From: Zoogloea sp021286885
Lineage (GTDB): Bacteria > Pseudomonadota > Gammaproteobacteria > Burkholderiales > Rhodocyclaceae
Assembly: GCF_041915215.1 (NCBI RefSeq)
Contig: NZ_JAYSBV010000001.1
Reading direction: 5' to 3' (one strand)
Length of the DNA: 64,000 nucleotides
Shown: positions 49,591 to 58,233 of the stretch, piece by piece
Position numbering within the stretch: position 1 is the stretch's first letter
How the letters are laid out: every line of letters begins with the position of its first letter
Position numbers and translations under genes: made by a program
Notes under the pieces: model-generated
The model's input: only the letters and a program-made list of their open reading frames with translations
What the model was told of the DNA's origin: nothing
Databases searched by the model: none

Positions 49591-50143
49591 AGAGGGGTAT
49601 GGCTACCTCCCGATCACGGAGGTGGAGCCCGCGACCCTTGGGGCATTCACCTGCGGAAAGCCTCGGCTGGACGAGTTCCTGACCACACAGGCGCGGGCCT
49701 TGCATGAAGCCAGACTGGGCTTCACCAACGTGGTCTTCCATCAGCAGTTCGAAGGTCCAGTCGGCTACTTCACGCTCGCCAACGACGCGATCAAGCTCAA
49801 CGACTCCGAGAAGTTCGAATTGGGGTTCGGTGAGCACATCGAACTTGCTGCCTTTCCCGCCGTCAAGATCGGGCGACTTGCGGTCCATCAGGATCTGCAA
49901 CGCAGGGGAGTGGGCGGCGCCTTGATGGCACTCCTCCTCGGTGACATTCTCAATACGGCGGGCTTGTCTGCTGCGCGATTGATCGTCGTCGATGCGGACA
50001 ACGACGACGCGGTTCTCTGCTTCTACGAAAAGCTCGGTTTCGAGACCAGCCTGTGGGCGGAAGACATGGCCAAGAACCACACTAAGAAGCGCGCTCCCGC
50101 CGCCACGATCAAGATGCACCGGGACGTCTTCAAGGGCCTCTGA
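49580..50143 (+). CDS. GNAT family acetyltransferase, TacT-like
   Basis: A 187-aa GNAT protein: early GYLPITEVEPATLGAFTCGK, PRLDEFLTTQARALHEARLG, catalytic-fold strands, and the acetyl-CoA loop QRRGVGGALM with IGRLAVHQDL before it; ARLIVVDADNDDAVLCFYEK then LGFE closes the fold. The layout matches GNAT toxins of the TacT/AtaT type that acetylate aminoacyl-tRNA. The longer frame (49448) adds a non-natural segment, so the ATG at 49580 is used. It overlaps the 69-aa gene upstream and is followed by convergent copK. Confidence 0.82.
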   Translation: MLPEEGYGYLPITEVEPATLGAFTCGKPRLDEFLTTQARALHEARLGFTNVVFHQQFEGPVGYFTLANDAIKLNDSEKFELGFGEHIELAAFPAVKIGRLAVHQDLQRRGVGGALMALLLGDILNTAGLSAARLIVVDADNDDAVLCFYEKLGFETSLWAEDMAKNHTKKRAPAATIKMHRDVFKGL

Positions 50144-50186
50144 ACGCGAGTTGAAGCGAATGGTCCGAAGACCATCCGCCACCACC

Positions 50187-50462
50187 TCAGAACTTCGGGT
50201 TCAGCGTTCCCTTTTCGGTGATTGTCTTCCACAGGGCATCGTTCTTCATCACGTACTTGGCTCCGTCCTTGGCTTCCATCGTCACACCGTTCCGCATCTT
50301 GACGCGATTGCCGGCGGCGTCGATATGAACCATCGTCCCGTCCTTTTTCACAAAGACTTTGCCACCATCCTTGAGCTCAATGGTCTGTGCCGTGACCCGC
50401 TCGCCGGCGGCCAAAGCGGACAGTGAGACAGCCAGTAACAAGGGTATCAACAGCTTGCGCAT
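50187..50462 (-). CDS. copK: CopK-like periplasmic copper-binding protein
   Basis: A 91-aa exported protein (signal MRKLLIPLLLAVSLSALA) of the CopK family known from Cupriavidus metallidurans. Met44, Met56, Met62 and Met72 in the beta-sheet body align with the four methionines that bind Cu(I) in CopK (spacing 12-6-10 here, 10-6-10 there). ELKDGGKVFVKKDGTM and EAKDGAKYVMKNDALW reproduce the family core. CopK binds Cu(I) tightly and then Cu(II). AGGAG lies seven bases before the ATG at 50462. The gene stands alone, outside the cus operons. Confidence 0.85.
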   Translation of the reverse strand: MRKLLIPLLLAVSLSALAAGERVTAQTIELKDGGKVFVKKDGTMVHIDAAGNRVKMRNGVTMEAKDGAKYVMKNDALWKTITEKGTLNPKF

Positions 50463-50979
50463 GATCATTCTCCTTCGCATGGATTAGATTGATTGCATTT
50501 GCTTTTCTGGGTCGATCTACCACATCTGAATCACCTCCATTTCCGATTCAGGGTTGAGGTGACACCGCCGCCGCAGGTCGGCCGAGATCACGAACAGTGA
50601 TCGGAGCGGCACGGTGATCATGTCGCCAAACCTTGGAACAGGCCGGCAGCCATCGCCATCTCGCAGAGGCAGCGGGGATGACCAGCGTTCGGAGCCAGCA
50701 AGAGGAGGCCTGAGCCAAGCTCAGGGCCTTGGCCGACATCCAGCATATGTCGAGCCTCGGTACTGGGGACCGCGGTGCCTAAGGCCAGTGCAAGAGCGAA
50801 ACAAACGAAGCCAATGGACAGCGCGGAGCGAGTCGGCGAACACGGAGCCTCCAGACATGGAAACGAATCAGCTCGGGCGAATCCCCATGCGAGCGAGCCT
50901 AAAGGTCACAAGCACGGGGGAGCAGAACCGTTGTGCTGTATCGACCGCTCAGGTCGTCAGCACAGTGTCGTCGGGAGGC
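50463..50979. other. Region without convincing gene
   Basis: Between copK and the Cys-rich protein gene. A leftward stretch around 50830-50610 reads like a signal peptide (LSIGFVCFALALALGTAVPS) joined to a hydrophobic C-terminus, but it has no start codon in frame. A Met start (50856) lies in another frame, so it may be a frameshifted small exported protein. No other coding signal seen. Confidence 0.45.
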
Positions 50980-51393
50980 CTAAATGCGGAAGCAGCAGTG
51001 CAAGATGGCGTGCGGTGGGAACGACTCAGCGAGGAAGTTGGCTAAGGCGGCAGGCGGGAACCGGAAATTCAGCTCGGATGCTGTGGAAACGACATAGAGG
51101 CTGGTCAGCAGAATTGCAGGCAGCGTCGGGATCTGCGTCTGATCATTCAGCTGACCAAAATGGGCATGTTCGGTGCAAAGATTGGGATTAGCCATGTCCG
51201 GTCGCTCCATCCCGTCACAACAGGCGGGTATGTCCATGGATGGGTTGTCGTCCGAGGACATGATGGATACCGATACTTGATTCAATCCAACCGGAGAGGA
51301 CTGAGGACAGGCATACGACGCAACCGCCATTTGCGCGAACAGAAATACCCCAATCAACAGATGACAGATTAGTTGTTTGAAGTGGCGGGTCAT
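50980..51393 (-). CDS. Cys-rich exported protein from copper loci
   Basis: A 137-aa protein with a signal or membrane anchor (KQLICHLLIGVFLFAQMAVA), a Cys/Met/Asp-containing mature part (IPACCDGMERPDMANPNLCT) and a hydrophobic stretch before FPPHAILHCCFRI at the end. The dicysteine pairs and C-terminal hydrophobic end resemble small membrane proteins seen in heavy-metal islands of Ralstonia and Cupriavidus; no function is known. The ATG at 51393 is used, since an upstream TTG only adds three residues. It is transcribed leftward toward copK. Confidence 0.65.
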   Translation of the reverse strand: MTRHFKQLICHLLIGVFLFAQMAVASYACPQSSPVGLNQVSVSIMSSDDNPSMDIPACCDGMERPDMANPNLCTEHAHFGQLNDQTQIPTLPAILLTSLYVVSTASELNFRFPPAALANFLAESFPPHAILHCCFRI

Positions 51394-51876
51394 GGTTAAC
51401 ACGCCACAGCGTCAGGCTGACGACGTCCGTTGGCATCGGGCTCACTTTGATCGAGGTCTGTGCCTCCCAAACGGAACCTGCTGCAAGTGCTGCGATGATC
51501 GGATGAGACCATGGCATTAGTGCGCCAACACAACGCTCGGCAAGGTTTTCCAGCGTGGCGACTATCGCCCTCCACTGATTGATTGGCTCGAGAATTTCGG
51601 CGTCGCCGGGTCATTTCACACCACACATGAAAGCACAACTCATTTTCACTTAATGAAGTCTAGTTCAGACAATGTCGGGGGACCACCACCGAATCCAGCT
51701 AAGATTGTTTGCAAACGCGTCAACTGGGTATTTGCCTTCGGTCCGATAGGGCGGGCATCCGGCGCGTCCAGCGCCCGGCACTACCGCGTCAGCGGGGCCA
51801 GGCGGATCCCCGCATGAGAAGGCCGCCGGCACGAAACACAGCCGCGGCAGAGCATCCACATCGAACACCCCAGTTC
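51394..51876. other. Region without convincing gene beside the mer operon
   Basis: Downstream of merA (leftward) and upstream of the Cys-rich gene. Short minus-strand frames here (for example 51889-51665, ending DAFANNLSWIRWWSPDIV) could be the relic of another gene, but none has a good start or composition. No transposase or clear inverted repeat was found. Confidence 0.45.
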
Positions 51877-53568
51877 TCACCCGGCGCAACAGGACAGTTG
51901 CTTCACGTCCTTACTGAAGGTCTGCGCCGCGAGCTTGAGTCCCTCAACCATGGTCAGATAGGGAAACAACTGGTCGGCCAGCGCCTGCACGGTCATCCGG
52001 TGGCAGATCGCCAGCGCCGCCGTCTGGATCAGCTCGCCCGCTTCTGGGGCTACCGCCTGTACGCCGATCAGCCGCCCCGTGCCGGCCTCGGCGACCAGCT
52101 TGATGAAGCCGCGCGTATCAAAGTTTGCGAGCGCCCTTGGCACATTGTCGAGCGAGAGCGTTCGGCTGTCGGTCTCAATGCCGTCGCGCTGTGCCTCCAC
52201 TTCGCTGTAACCCACTGTCGCTACTTGTGGATCGGTGAATACCACCGCCGGCATCGTTGTTAGGTCCAGCACCGCGTCGCCGCCGGTCATGTTGATCGCG
52301 GCGCGTGTGCCGGCCGCCGCTGCCACATAGACGAATTGTGGCTGGGCGGTGCAGTCACCGGCTGCGTAGATGTGCGGCGCGCTGGTGCACATGGCGCGGT
52401 CGATGACGATGGCCCCTTGCGCATTGACCTCGACGCCTGCCGTATCGAGATTGAGGCTGCGGGTGTTCGGTGCGCGGCCGGTGGCGATCAGCAGCTTGTC
52501 GGCGCGCACGTCCCCGTGTCCGGTGGTGAGCATGAATTCCCCGTCAGCATAGACGACCTTGCTCGCCTGGGTGTGCTCTAGAACCTCGATGCCCTCGGCG
52601 CGGAAGGTGGCCGTAATGGCTTCGCCAATGGCCGGGTCTTCACGGAAGAACAGCGTGCTGCGCGCCAGGATCGTGACCTGGCTGCCCAGGCGGGCGAAGG
52701 CTTGCGCCAGCTCGACCGCGACCACGGACGAGCCAATTACGACCAGCCGCTCGGGAATGCGGTCGCTTGTCAGCGCCTCGGTGGAGGTCCAGTAAGGCGT
52801 GTCCTTCAAGCCGGGGATTGGCGGGGTCGCGGGGTTGGCCCCGGTAGCGATGAGGCAGCGTTCGAAGCTCACCTCGTGCGTGCCACCGTCACCAGTCGCT
52901 ACGATCAGCGTACGCACGTCCTTGAAACGGGCTTCGCCACGCAGCATGGTGATGGCCGGGGTGCTCGCCAGGATGCCCTCGTACTTGGCGTGGCGCAGTT
53001 CTTCTACTCGGCCATGCTGCTGGGCCAGCAGCCGCTCGCGCAGCACGATCGGCGCTGCGGTAGGCAGACCTTCATCGAACGGGCTTTCGCGGCGCAGATG
53101 CGCAATGTGTGCGGCGCGGATCATGATCTTGGAGGGCACACAACCGACATTGACGCAGGTGCCACCGATAGTGCCGCGTTCGATGAGCGTAACGCGCGCT
53201 CCACGTTCCACGGCCTTCAAGGCCGCCGCCATCGCCGCACCGCCGCTGCCGATCACGGCGACATGCAGCATCTGCTCGCTGCCACCGCGCTTCGTATCGC
53301 CGCCCAGCCAACCCATCGCCTTGTCCAACAGTCCGCCGGTCAGTTTGCCTGCCGAGTCGGCAATCCGTGCGCGGTAGCCAAGCTCTGTCACGGTCGCGAC
53401 CAACGGGTCCAAGCTCATGTCCGCGTCCATGTCGATCTCGGCCCGTCCTTGCGGATAGGACACTGAGGCCGAGCGCACACCGGGCACGTTCCCCAGAGCC
53501 TCCTGGATATGCTCGGCGCACGACGTGCACGTCATGCCATCGATGTGGAAGGCGATTGTTTCGGCCAT
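51877..53568 (-). CDS. merA: Mercuric reductase MerA
   Basis: A 563-aa flavoprotein reducing Hg(II) to volatile Hg(0) with NADPH. An N-terminal HMA domain (GMTCTSC, Cys14/Cys17) is followed by the FAD site (VAVIGSGGAAMAAALKAVER), the redox-active pair Cys138/Cys143 (GGTCVNVGCVPSK), the NAD(P) site (VVIGSSVVAVELAQAFARLG) and the C-terminal vicinal Cys560/Cys561 (LSCCAG) that receive Hg(II). Length and motifs match Tn501 MerA (561 aa). It is the last gene of merTPA, 10 bp after merP. No merB, merC or merD is present. Confidence 0.96.
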   Translation of the reverse strand: MAETIAFHIDGMTCTSCAEHIQEALGNVPGVRSASVSYPQGRAEIDMDADMSLDPLVATVTELGYRARIADSAGKLTGGLLDKAMGWLGGDTKRGGSEQMLHVAVIGSGGAAMAAALKAVERGARVTLIERGTIGGTCVNVGCVPSKIMIRAAHIAHLRRESPFDEGLPTAAPIVLRERLLAQQHGRVEELRHAKYEGILASTPAITMLRGEARFKDVRTLIVATGDGGTHEVSFERCLIATGANPATPPIPGLKDTPYWTSTEALTSDRIPERLVVIGSSVVAVELAQAFARLGSQVTILARSTLFFREDPAIGEAITATFRAEGIEVLEHTQASKVVYADGEFMLTTGHGDVRADKLLIATGRAPNTRSLNLDTAGVEVNAQGAIVIDRAMCTSAPHIYAAGDCTAQPQFVYVAAAAGTRAAINMTGGDAVLDLTTMPAVVFTDPQVATVGYSEVEAQRDGIETDSRTLSLDNVPRALANFDTRGFIKLVAEAGTGRLIGVQAVAPEAGELIQTAALAICHRMTVQALADQLFPYLTMVEGLKLAAQTFSKDVKQLSCCAG

Positions 53569-53578
53569 GATGGCGTCC

Positions 53579-53857
53579 TCACTGCTTGACGGTAGCGGGG
53601 TAGCCCGCGTTTGCCATGGTCTTGGTCAAGGCTTCGGCGTTGGTCTTTGCGTCGTCGAAGGTGACGATGGCTATCCGATTTTCGTAGCGCACTTCGGCCT
53701 TTTTCACGCCGTCCACCTTGGTAAGTACTTTCTTGACCGTGATTGGGCACGCGGCGCAGGTCATACCGGGCACAGACAGGGTGATGGTTTGGGATGCAGC
53801 CCAGGCAGGGGGGCTCAGGGTGGCGGCCAGGGTGATCAGGATTGCGAGTTTTTTCAT
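53579..53857 (-). CDS. merP: Periplasmic mercury-binding protein MerP
   Basis: A 92-aa protein with a Sec signal (MKKLAILITLAATLSPPAWA) and one HMA domain with GMTCAAC (Cys34/Cys37). It captures Hg(II) in the periplasm and passes it to MerT. Size and layout match Tn501/Tn21 MerP (91 aa). Leftward, between merT and merA. Confidence 0.95.
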   Translation of the reverse strand: MKKLAILITLAATLSPPAWAASQTITLSVPGMTCAACPITVKKVLTKVDGVKKAEVRYENRIAIVTFDDAKTNAEALTKTMANAGYPATVKQ

Positions 53858-53869
53858 GACAATATTCTT

Positions 53870-54220
53870 TCAGTAGAACAGCGGCAGGACATAGGGAAAA
53901 ACGAGGGCAACCAAGACCAAGGTGGCCACGATCCAGAAGATCGCCCTGTAGGCCTTCGCCACCCGCGGCACGGCACACACCTCACCCGGCGTGCAGGCCT
54001 GAACCGGGCGGAAGATGCTGCGCCAGGCGGAAAACAGTGCGATGAGCGCCGCACCGATGAAGAACGGTCGGTACGGTTCCAGCACGGTCAGATTGCCGAT
54101 CCAGGCACCCGAGAAGCCGAGCGCGACCAGCACGAGCGGGCCGAGGCAGCAGGTCGAGGCGAGGACGGCCGCTACGCCGCCGGTCGCCAGTGCGCCACGG
54201 CCGTTCTTGGGTTCCAACAT
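53870..54220 (-). CDS. merT: Mercury transport protein MerT
   Basis: A 116-aa inner-membrane protein with three helices, the first carrying Cys24/Cys25 (STCCLGPLV) and the loop after helix 2 carrying Cys76/Cys82 (ACTPGEVC), exactly the paired cysteines of Tn501 MerT. It moves Hg(II) from MerP to MerA. GGAG lies six bases before the ATG at 54220; a frame to 54274 would reach into the operator region and is rejected. Confidence 0.94.
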   Translation of the reverse strand: MLEPKNGRGALATGGVAAVLASTCCLGPLVLVALGFSGAWIGNLTVLEPYRPFFIGAALIALFSAWRSIFRPVQACTPGEVCAVPRVAKAYRAIFWIVATLVLVALVFPYVLPLFY

Positions 54221-54255
54221 CAGGTTCTCCTTCCGGGATTTCGCTTGATGTTGTA

Positions 54256-54286
54256 ACGTTATTTCCGTAGTCAACTACGGAGTCAA
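54256..54286 (-). promoter_or_regulatory. mer operator-promoter (PmerT)
   Basis: On the minus strand TTGACT (54286-54281), a 19-bp spacer containing the dyad CCGTA/CTACGG, and TAACGT (54261-54256). This is the canonical overlong MerR promoter. It drives merTPA leftward; merR reads the other way from within the same region. Confidence 0.9.
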
Positions 54287-54291
54287 GCGCC

Positions 54292-54699
54292 ATGGAGAAC
54301 GCTTCGGAGAACCTGACCATCGGGGCCTTCGCCAAAGCAGGCGGGGTCAATGTGGAGACGATCCGCTTCTATCAACGCAAGGGCCTGCTGCCGGAGCCGG
54401 AGCGGCCGTATGGACGCATCCGCCGCTATGGGCAGACGGACGTGGCGCGGGTGAAGTTTGTGAAATCAGCCCAGCGCTTGGGGTTCAGCCTGGAGGAAAT
54501 CAGCCAACTCCTGAGGCTGGAGGACGGCACGCATTGCGGCGAGGCGGCTGAATTGGCTGCTCTACGCCTGGCTGATGTACGTGCCCGCCTAGCAGACCTC
54601 AAGCAAATGGAGGTGGCGCTGTCGAAGTTGGTGAGCGAGTGCAACGCGCACCACGGCAATGTCTCCTGCCCACTGATCGCGGCTTTGCACTGCTGCTAG
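54292..54699 (+). CDS. merR: Mercury-responsive regulator MerR
   Basis: A 135-aa MerR-family activator with the winged helix (TIGAFAKAGGVNVETIRFYQ) and the Hg(II)-binding Cys82, Cys117 and Cys126, at the same residue numbers as in Tn501 MerR. It ends with an extra HCC and lacks about nine C-terminal residues of the 144-aa Tn501 protein. It represses its own promoter and activates merTPA when Hg(II) binds. A Tn501-like inverted repeat lies 20 bp past its stop. Confidence 0.95.
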   Translation: MENASENLTIGAFAKAGGVNVETIRFYQRKGLLPEPERPYGRIRRYGQTDVARVKFVKSAQRLGFSLEEISQLLRLEDGTHCGEAAELAALRLADVRARLADLKQMEVALSKLVSECNAHHGNVSCPLIAALHCC

Positions 54700-54718
54700 G
54701 TCAAAAGCCGTCGCGCGC

Positions 54719-54745
54719 CTTAGCGTACGATTTTTCCGTTTCGTG
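54719..54745 (+). mobile_element. Relic inverted repeat of a Tn501/Tn21-type (Tn3 family) transposon
   Basis: CTTAGCGTACGATTTTTCCG (54719-54738) followed by TTTCGTGAG corresponds to the inner part of the 38-bp inverted repeats of the Tn501/Tn21 group, which read CTTAGCGTACGATTTTTTCC inward from the end. It lies on the merR side, where those transposons keep it. The outer end is degenerate, and no transposase, resolvase or second repeat is visible, so the transposon is a remnant. Confidence 0.6.
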
Positions 54746-54837
54746 AGCTGCGTGGGTCAGGTGATCGCGGACTAGAGACTCCACAGCCCCATGTACGTCA
54801 TCAAGGACCTCTACACGCGTCAGCTGCGACTGACAGG

Positions 54838-55536
54838 CTACCCCCTCCCGTGAAACGCCTCCAAGTAGGTCGACCATACGCCGTTGAGGAGTTGCCGGTA
54901 GCGATGTATGTCGCCCGGACGAACGAAAAGGTCTTGTCCGAAGAGCGGTGCCCCGATGTCCGGTTTATGGACGATGACCCTCGGGTCATCGAGCGCATCC
55001 TGCTCCCAATCGGCCAGAAACAGGTGAGGCGCCACCACATAGAGCTCGTGGGCCGATGTGCCGTCGCCGTGCTTGACGGTATTTGCCAGCAGACGAAGTT
55101 CGTTCAGACAGGAACGCTGGTCTGCACTCAGGACAGAATTGGGGAGTGCCTTATCCCATTCCTTCAGCACATCGGGCCCGAACTTGAGCGGCTTTTGATG
55201 TAGAACACGAACGTGGAACGCCCGGACTTGCTGCTCAAACAGGTGGTAGAGACTGACCGCGAACATGTTCTGAAGCCCTTGGCGCAAATCGAGCACAATG
55301 TCGAAATGCGCTAACGACGCCTCGAAAGCGGCCTCATGGGCCATTTGCGGATCGAGCCCGTTGCCATCGTTGGCACACTCACGGCTCGCTCGGTACGCTT
55401 CCTGTTGAAGCGCCTCGACTTCCGCGTGCACGGAGTCAAAGGTCGGCAGGAGGCGCACCGTCAAGGTCTCGACAAGCCGGTCAATCTGATTGCGGTACAG
55501 CTGTCGGTAATGTTCCAGTTCCCAGTGAGTCAGCAT
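54838..55536 (-). CDS. Hypothetical protein with HEPN-like segment
   Basis: A 232-aa soluble, helical protein. Near residues 147-156 RLLANTVKHG resembles the R-x-N...H motif of HEPN-type domains (often RNases or nucleotide binders), with LRQGLQNMFAVSLYHLFEQQ as an earlier long helix. The C-terminal part (DIHRYRQLLNGVWSTYLEAF) is also helical. No partner nucleotidyltransferase gene lies beside it, so a toxin role is unproven. It lies between the mer remnant and the FTR1-type gene, 100 bp beyond the repeat. Confidence 0.6.
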   Translation of the reverse strand: MLTHWELEHYRQLYRNQIDRLVETLTVRLLPTFDSVHAEVEALQQEAYRASRECANDGNGLDPQMAHEAAFEASLAHFDIVLDLRQGLQNMFAVSLYHLFEQQVRAFHVRVLHQKPLKFGPDVLKEWDKALPNSVLSADQRSCLNELRLLANTVKHGDGTSAHELYVVAPHLFLADWEQDALDDPRVIVHKPDIGAPLFGQDLFVRPGDIHRYRQLLNGVWSTYLEAFHGRG

Positions 55537-55578
55537 CGCCGTCCTGTCCTCGCCAAAGGCCGGGGGACAACGACGTTA

Positions 55579-57507
55579 TCACGATTGCGTGGCGGCCCGT
55601 TGCGACCTCAAATTGTAGGCGACGCTTGCCACAATAATGAGCAGGATCAGGACCTGTGCGGTAACGGTCTGGATCGACGGGTAAACGCCAAGAACATCGA
55701 TGCGCGGTATCGAGATAGGCGTGATCTGCAGGATGCCGACCTTTTGCAGTGCGGCCACACCTTTGCCCATCAGAACGACGGCGAGCACCCCCACGAGGGC
55801 TGAACTGAAGGCAAAGAACTGGCTGATCGGCAGACGTGCCGCGGAGCGCAGGAGTACCGCTGCGACCGCCGCCAGGATGACGATGCCGGAGGCGAGGCCG
55901 GCAAGCAGATAGACGCCATTGTCCTGGGTCCAGAGCGCCGCATAGAAGAGGACCGTTTCAAAGACTTCGCGATAGACGGTGACGAACGACAGTACGAACA
56001 GCATCAATGCCGACTTCTTGCTCAGGGCGGACGACAATTTTTCCTTCACATAGGTCTGCCAACGACCCGCAAGACTCTTCTGGTGCATCCACATGCCCAC
56101 AGCAAGGAGTACAACGGCGGCAAACACGGCGGAAACCCCCTCCGTCATCTCGCGGCTGGCCCCGCTCACATCCACGACATAGGTCGCCACCAACCAGGTC
56201 AGGCCCCCGGCGGTGAGCGCTGCCATCCATCCCGCATGCACATAGGGCAGTACATCGGTCCGGTCCGCTTTCTTCAGGAAGGCCATCATGGCGACGACCA
56301 CCAGCAAGGCTTCCAGGCCTTCCCGCAGCAGGATGGTCAGTGCGCCAAGGAAGGTCGAGAGGGCGTCTTTGGTGCCCCCCAAGGCCTCCTGGGCTTCATC
56401 GAGCTGGGTTTGCAGTTGCTGGGCAATGTCGTGAGCACGCTCGACCTGCCCAGCGGTCAGTGCATTGCGGTAGAGCCCCATCGTCTTTTCGATGTCTTGG
56501 AAGAGCGCTTGATTCTTGGCGGCCAGCGCCGGCTCTACGGGCTCGAAGCCATCCAGATAGGCCGACAATGCCAGTTGCGAAGCCAGGCGTTCGTTGCCAT
56601 TGTCCATCGCGACAACGCTTTCCCTCAGTTTGTCCTTCGCGATTTGTATGCTGCCCGTGTTTGACGTGGCAAGTAGCTGCGGCGTGCTCCGCAGGTAGGC
56701 GGTGAGCTGACGAGCCGCATCGGCGCCGACGGTCTTGGCGAGGGCCGCTTCGGAGTGCTGGCTCAGGGCCGCCAAGCTCGGTACGACCTCACGCAAGGCA
56801 GGCTGTGCGGTCCACAATTTGGCCCCTGCCTGCTGATCGGCCTCGGAATACGACAGCGTCGAGGCGAAGTAGGCCAGGGCCCAGCGGTCTTCGTCCGAGA
56901 GCTGTACGAAACCCGGCATGGACGTTCCCGCCACACCCCGCGTGATGATTTGCTGAAGCGCGAAAACGCTGCGCTCCCGGGCACGTTCGTGGTCAGCCAG
57001 GGCGATGGGGGGTGGGTTCAGCTTGGTGGCGAGGGGGCCATCCGCATGCCCCGAGACGCCGTGGCACGACGCGCACTGGCTCTGATAGAGCGTGGCGCCC
57101 CGCTGTAGATCGGGCAACTTGCCGGGGGCCATCGAGACCGGATAGGCCGCGATGAGTCCACCCGCCAATTTGCGGGCTTGCTCGCCGACAGATGCGGCCG
57201 AAGCCTTTTGTGCGATGAGCGCACGTAGCTCGGCAGCATCACTCGCCAGGGCCGGCGCGGCCGGCGTTGCTGGCAATTCGGCCAGCTGCCGTTCTGCAGC
57301 CTGTGCGAACTCCTGCATCTCGGCATACTCGGCTTCGCTGGCGACCTGTCCCTCCTTGACGGAACGGCCATAGTCGACGGCAAGGTAGTCCAGCAGCTGC
57401 CAGATCTGCTTGGTCTTGTCTTGCGTCGCTTGAGGCGCAACTTGTGCGATCGATACCGTCGAAATCAAAGAAAACAGAACGATGGAAAGGAGACGCAGGG
57501 CTTGCAT
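55579..57507 (-). CDS. FTR1-type permease fused to cytochrome c (PbrT-like)
   Basis: A 642-aa protein: signal (MQALRLLSIVLFSLISTVSI), a periplasmic region with heme motif CASCH (145-149), a helical linker, then seven membrane helices with the FTR1 motifs REGLEA (395-400) and REVFE (513-517; the second motif is usually REGxE). FTR1 proteins import Fe(III) after oxidation, and the heme-fused form next to a PbrR-type regulator resembles PbrT, the lead-uptake protein of C. metallidurans. Uptake of Pb(II) or Fe is therefore possible but not decided by sequence. The ATG at 57507 is preferred over 57567. It lies downstream of the pbrR-like gene on the same strand. Confidence 0.82.
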   Translation of the reverse strand: MQALRLLSIVLFSLISTVSIAQVAPQATQDKTKQIWQLLDYLAVDYGRSVKEGQVASEAEYAEMQEFAQAAERQLAELPATPAAPALASDAAELRALIAQKASAASVGEQARKLAGGLIAAYPVSMAPGKLPDLQRGATLYQSQCASCHGVSGHADGPLATKLNPPPIALADHERARERSVFALQQIITRGVAGTSMPGFVQLSDEDRWALAYFASTLSYSEADQQAGAKLWTAQPALREVVPSLAALSQHSEAALAKTVGADAARQLTAYLRSTPQLLATSNTGSIQIAKDKLRESVVAMDNGNERLASQLALSAYLDGFEPVEPALAAKNQALFQDIEKTMGLYRNALTAGQVERAHDIAQQLQTQLDEAQEALGGTKDALSTFLGALTILLREGLEALLVVVAMMAFLKKADRTDVLPYVHAGWMAALTAGGLTWLVATYVVDVSGASREMTEGVSAVFAAVVLLAVGMWMHQKSLAGRWQTYVKEKLSSALSKKSALMLFVLSFVTVYREVFETVLFYAALWTQDNGVYLLAGLASGIVILAAVAAVLLRSAARLPISQFFAFSSALVGVLAVVLMGKGVAALQKVGILQITPISIPRIDVLGVYPSIQTVTAQVLILLIIVASVAYNLRSQRAATQS

Positions 57508-57672
57508 GAGGGGTCCTACCGTGGGATGTCTTTTTTTGATTCTGCGTGCAAATGAGGATGAGTGCAATTCCTTTTCTCACGCGCAATCCCATCCCAATGC
57601 GTCTCGTACCTTTTCACGGCGACTCACGCCCCAAGTGCCGCAAGCGATGGAGCGGTGTTGCGAGAAGCCTCT

Positions 57673-58170
57673 TCAGCTATCGCGCGTCGCTTGTTTCCGT
57701 GGGGTCACATGCTGTCTCCCGCAGGCATGCGTTGCCGAGAGGTGGCTCTCCGATGCGGAGGGCGTGGAGACCTCGGTCGCCCCCTGCGACAGCTCGTTCA
57801 AGATTCCACATGCGGCTGCTTGCCGGCCTTCCTCACAACATGCGCGCAACACCTGAAGCTGCGTTTCCAGTTGCTGCAACTCCCGTATCCGCTCGGCAAC
57901 GTGGCCGATGTGGGCATCGAGCAACGCGTTGACGTCCTCGCAACTTTCCGACGGGGTGTCCCTGAAACGCAGGAGCACCCGGATTTCGTCCTGCGTCATG
58001 TCTAGGGAGCGACATCGCCGAATGAAGGCGAGGCGTTCGAGATGAACGGCATCGTAGATCCGATAGTTGCCTTCCGTCCGCGCAGCACGCGGGAGCAACC
58101 CTTCGCGCTCGTAGTAACGAATGGTGTCCACCGGCGTACCTGTCTGCTGGGCGAGCTGACCGATTTTCAT
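57673..58170 (-). CDS. PbrR/CadR-type MerR-family regulator
   Basis: A 165-aa MerR-family activator (MKIGQLAQQTGTPVDTIRYY) with Cys77 (SESCEDV), Cys111/Cys112 and Cys121 (ACCEEGRQAAACG), the set that marks divalent Cd(II)/Pb(II) sensors. A charged C-terminal tail (SASESHLSATHACGRQHVTP) extends the usual CadR length. It is divergent from the P-type ATPase at 58285 and upstream of the FTR1-type gene, matching pbrR's place in pbr clusters. Start: ATG at 58170; the longer frame to 58224 is within the regulatory region. Confidence 0.9.
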   Translation of the reverse strand: MKIGQLAQQTGTPVDTIRYYEREGLLPRAARTEGNYRIYDAVHLERLAFIRRCRSLDMTQDEIRVLLRFRDTPSESCEDVNALLDAHIGHVAERIRELQQLETQLQVLRACCEEGRQAAACGILNELSQGATEVSTPSASESHLSATHACGRQHVTPRKQATRDS

Positions 58171-58233
58171 TGCAAGGCCTGAAGCCCGGCGTGGGCTCAA
58201 AAGTGAATCGAGGAAGGTCATCACCTTACCCGC

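Noticed and set aside
51677..51703. GGGGG...GCTAAG as the second Tn501-type inverted repeat
   Set aside because: Only the two ends match, the length is 27 rather than 38 bp, and the middle is unrelated, so it is probably chance.
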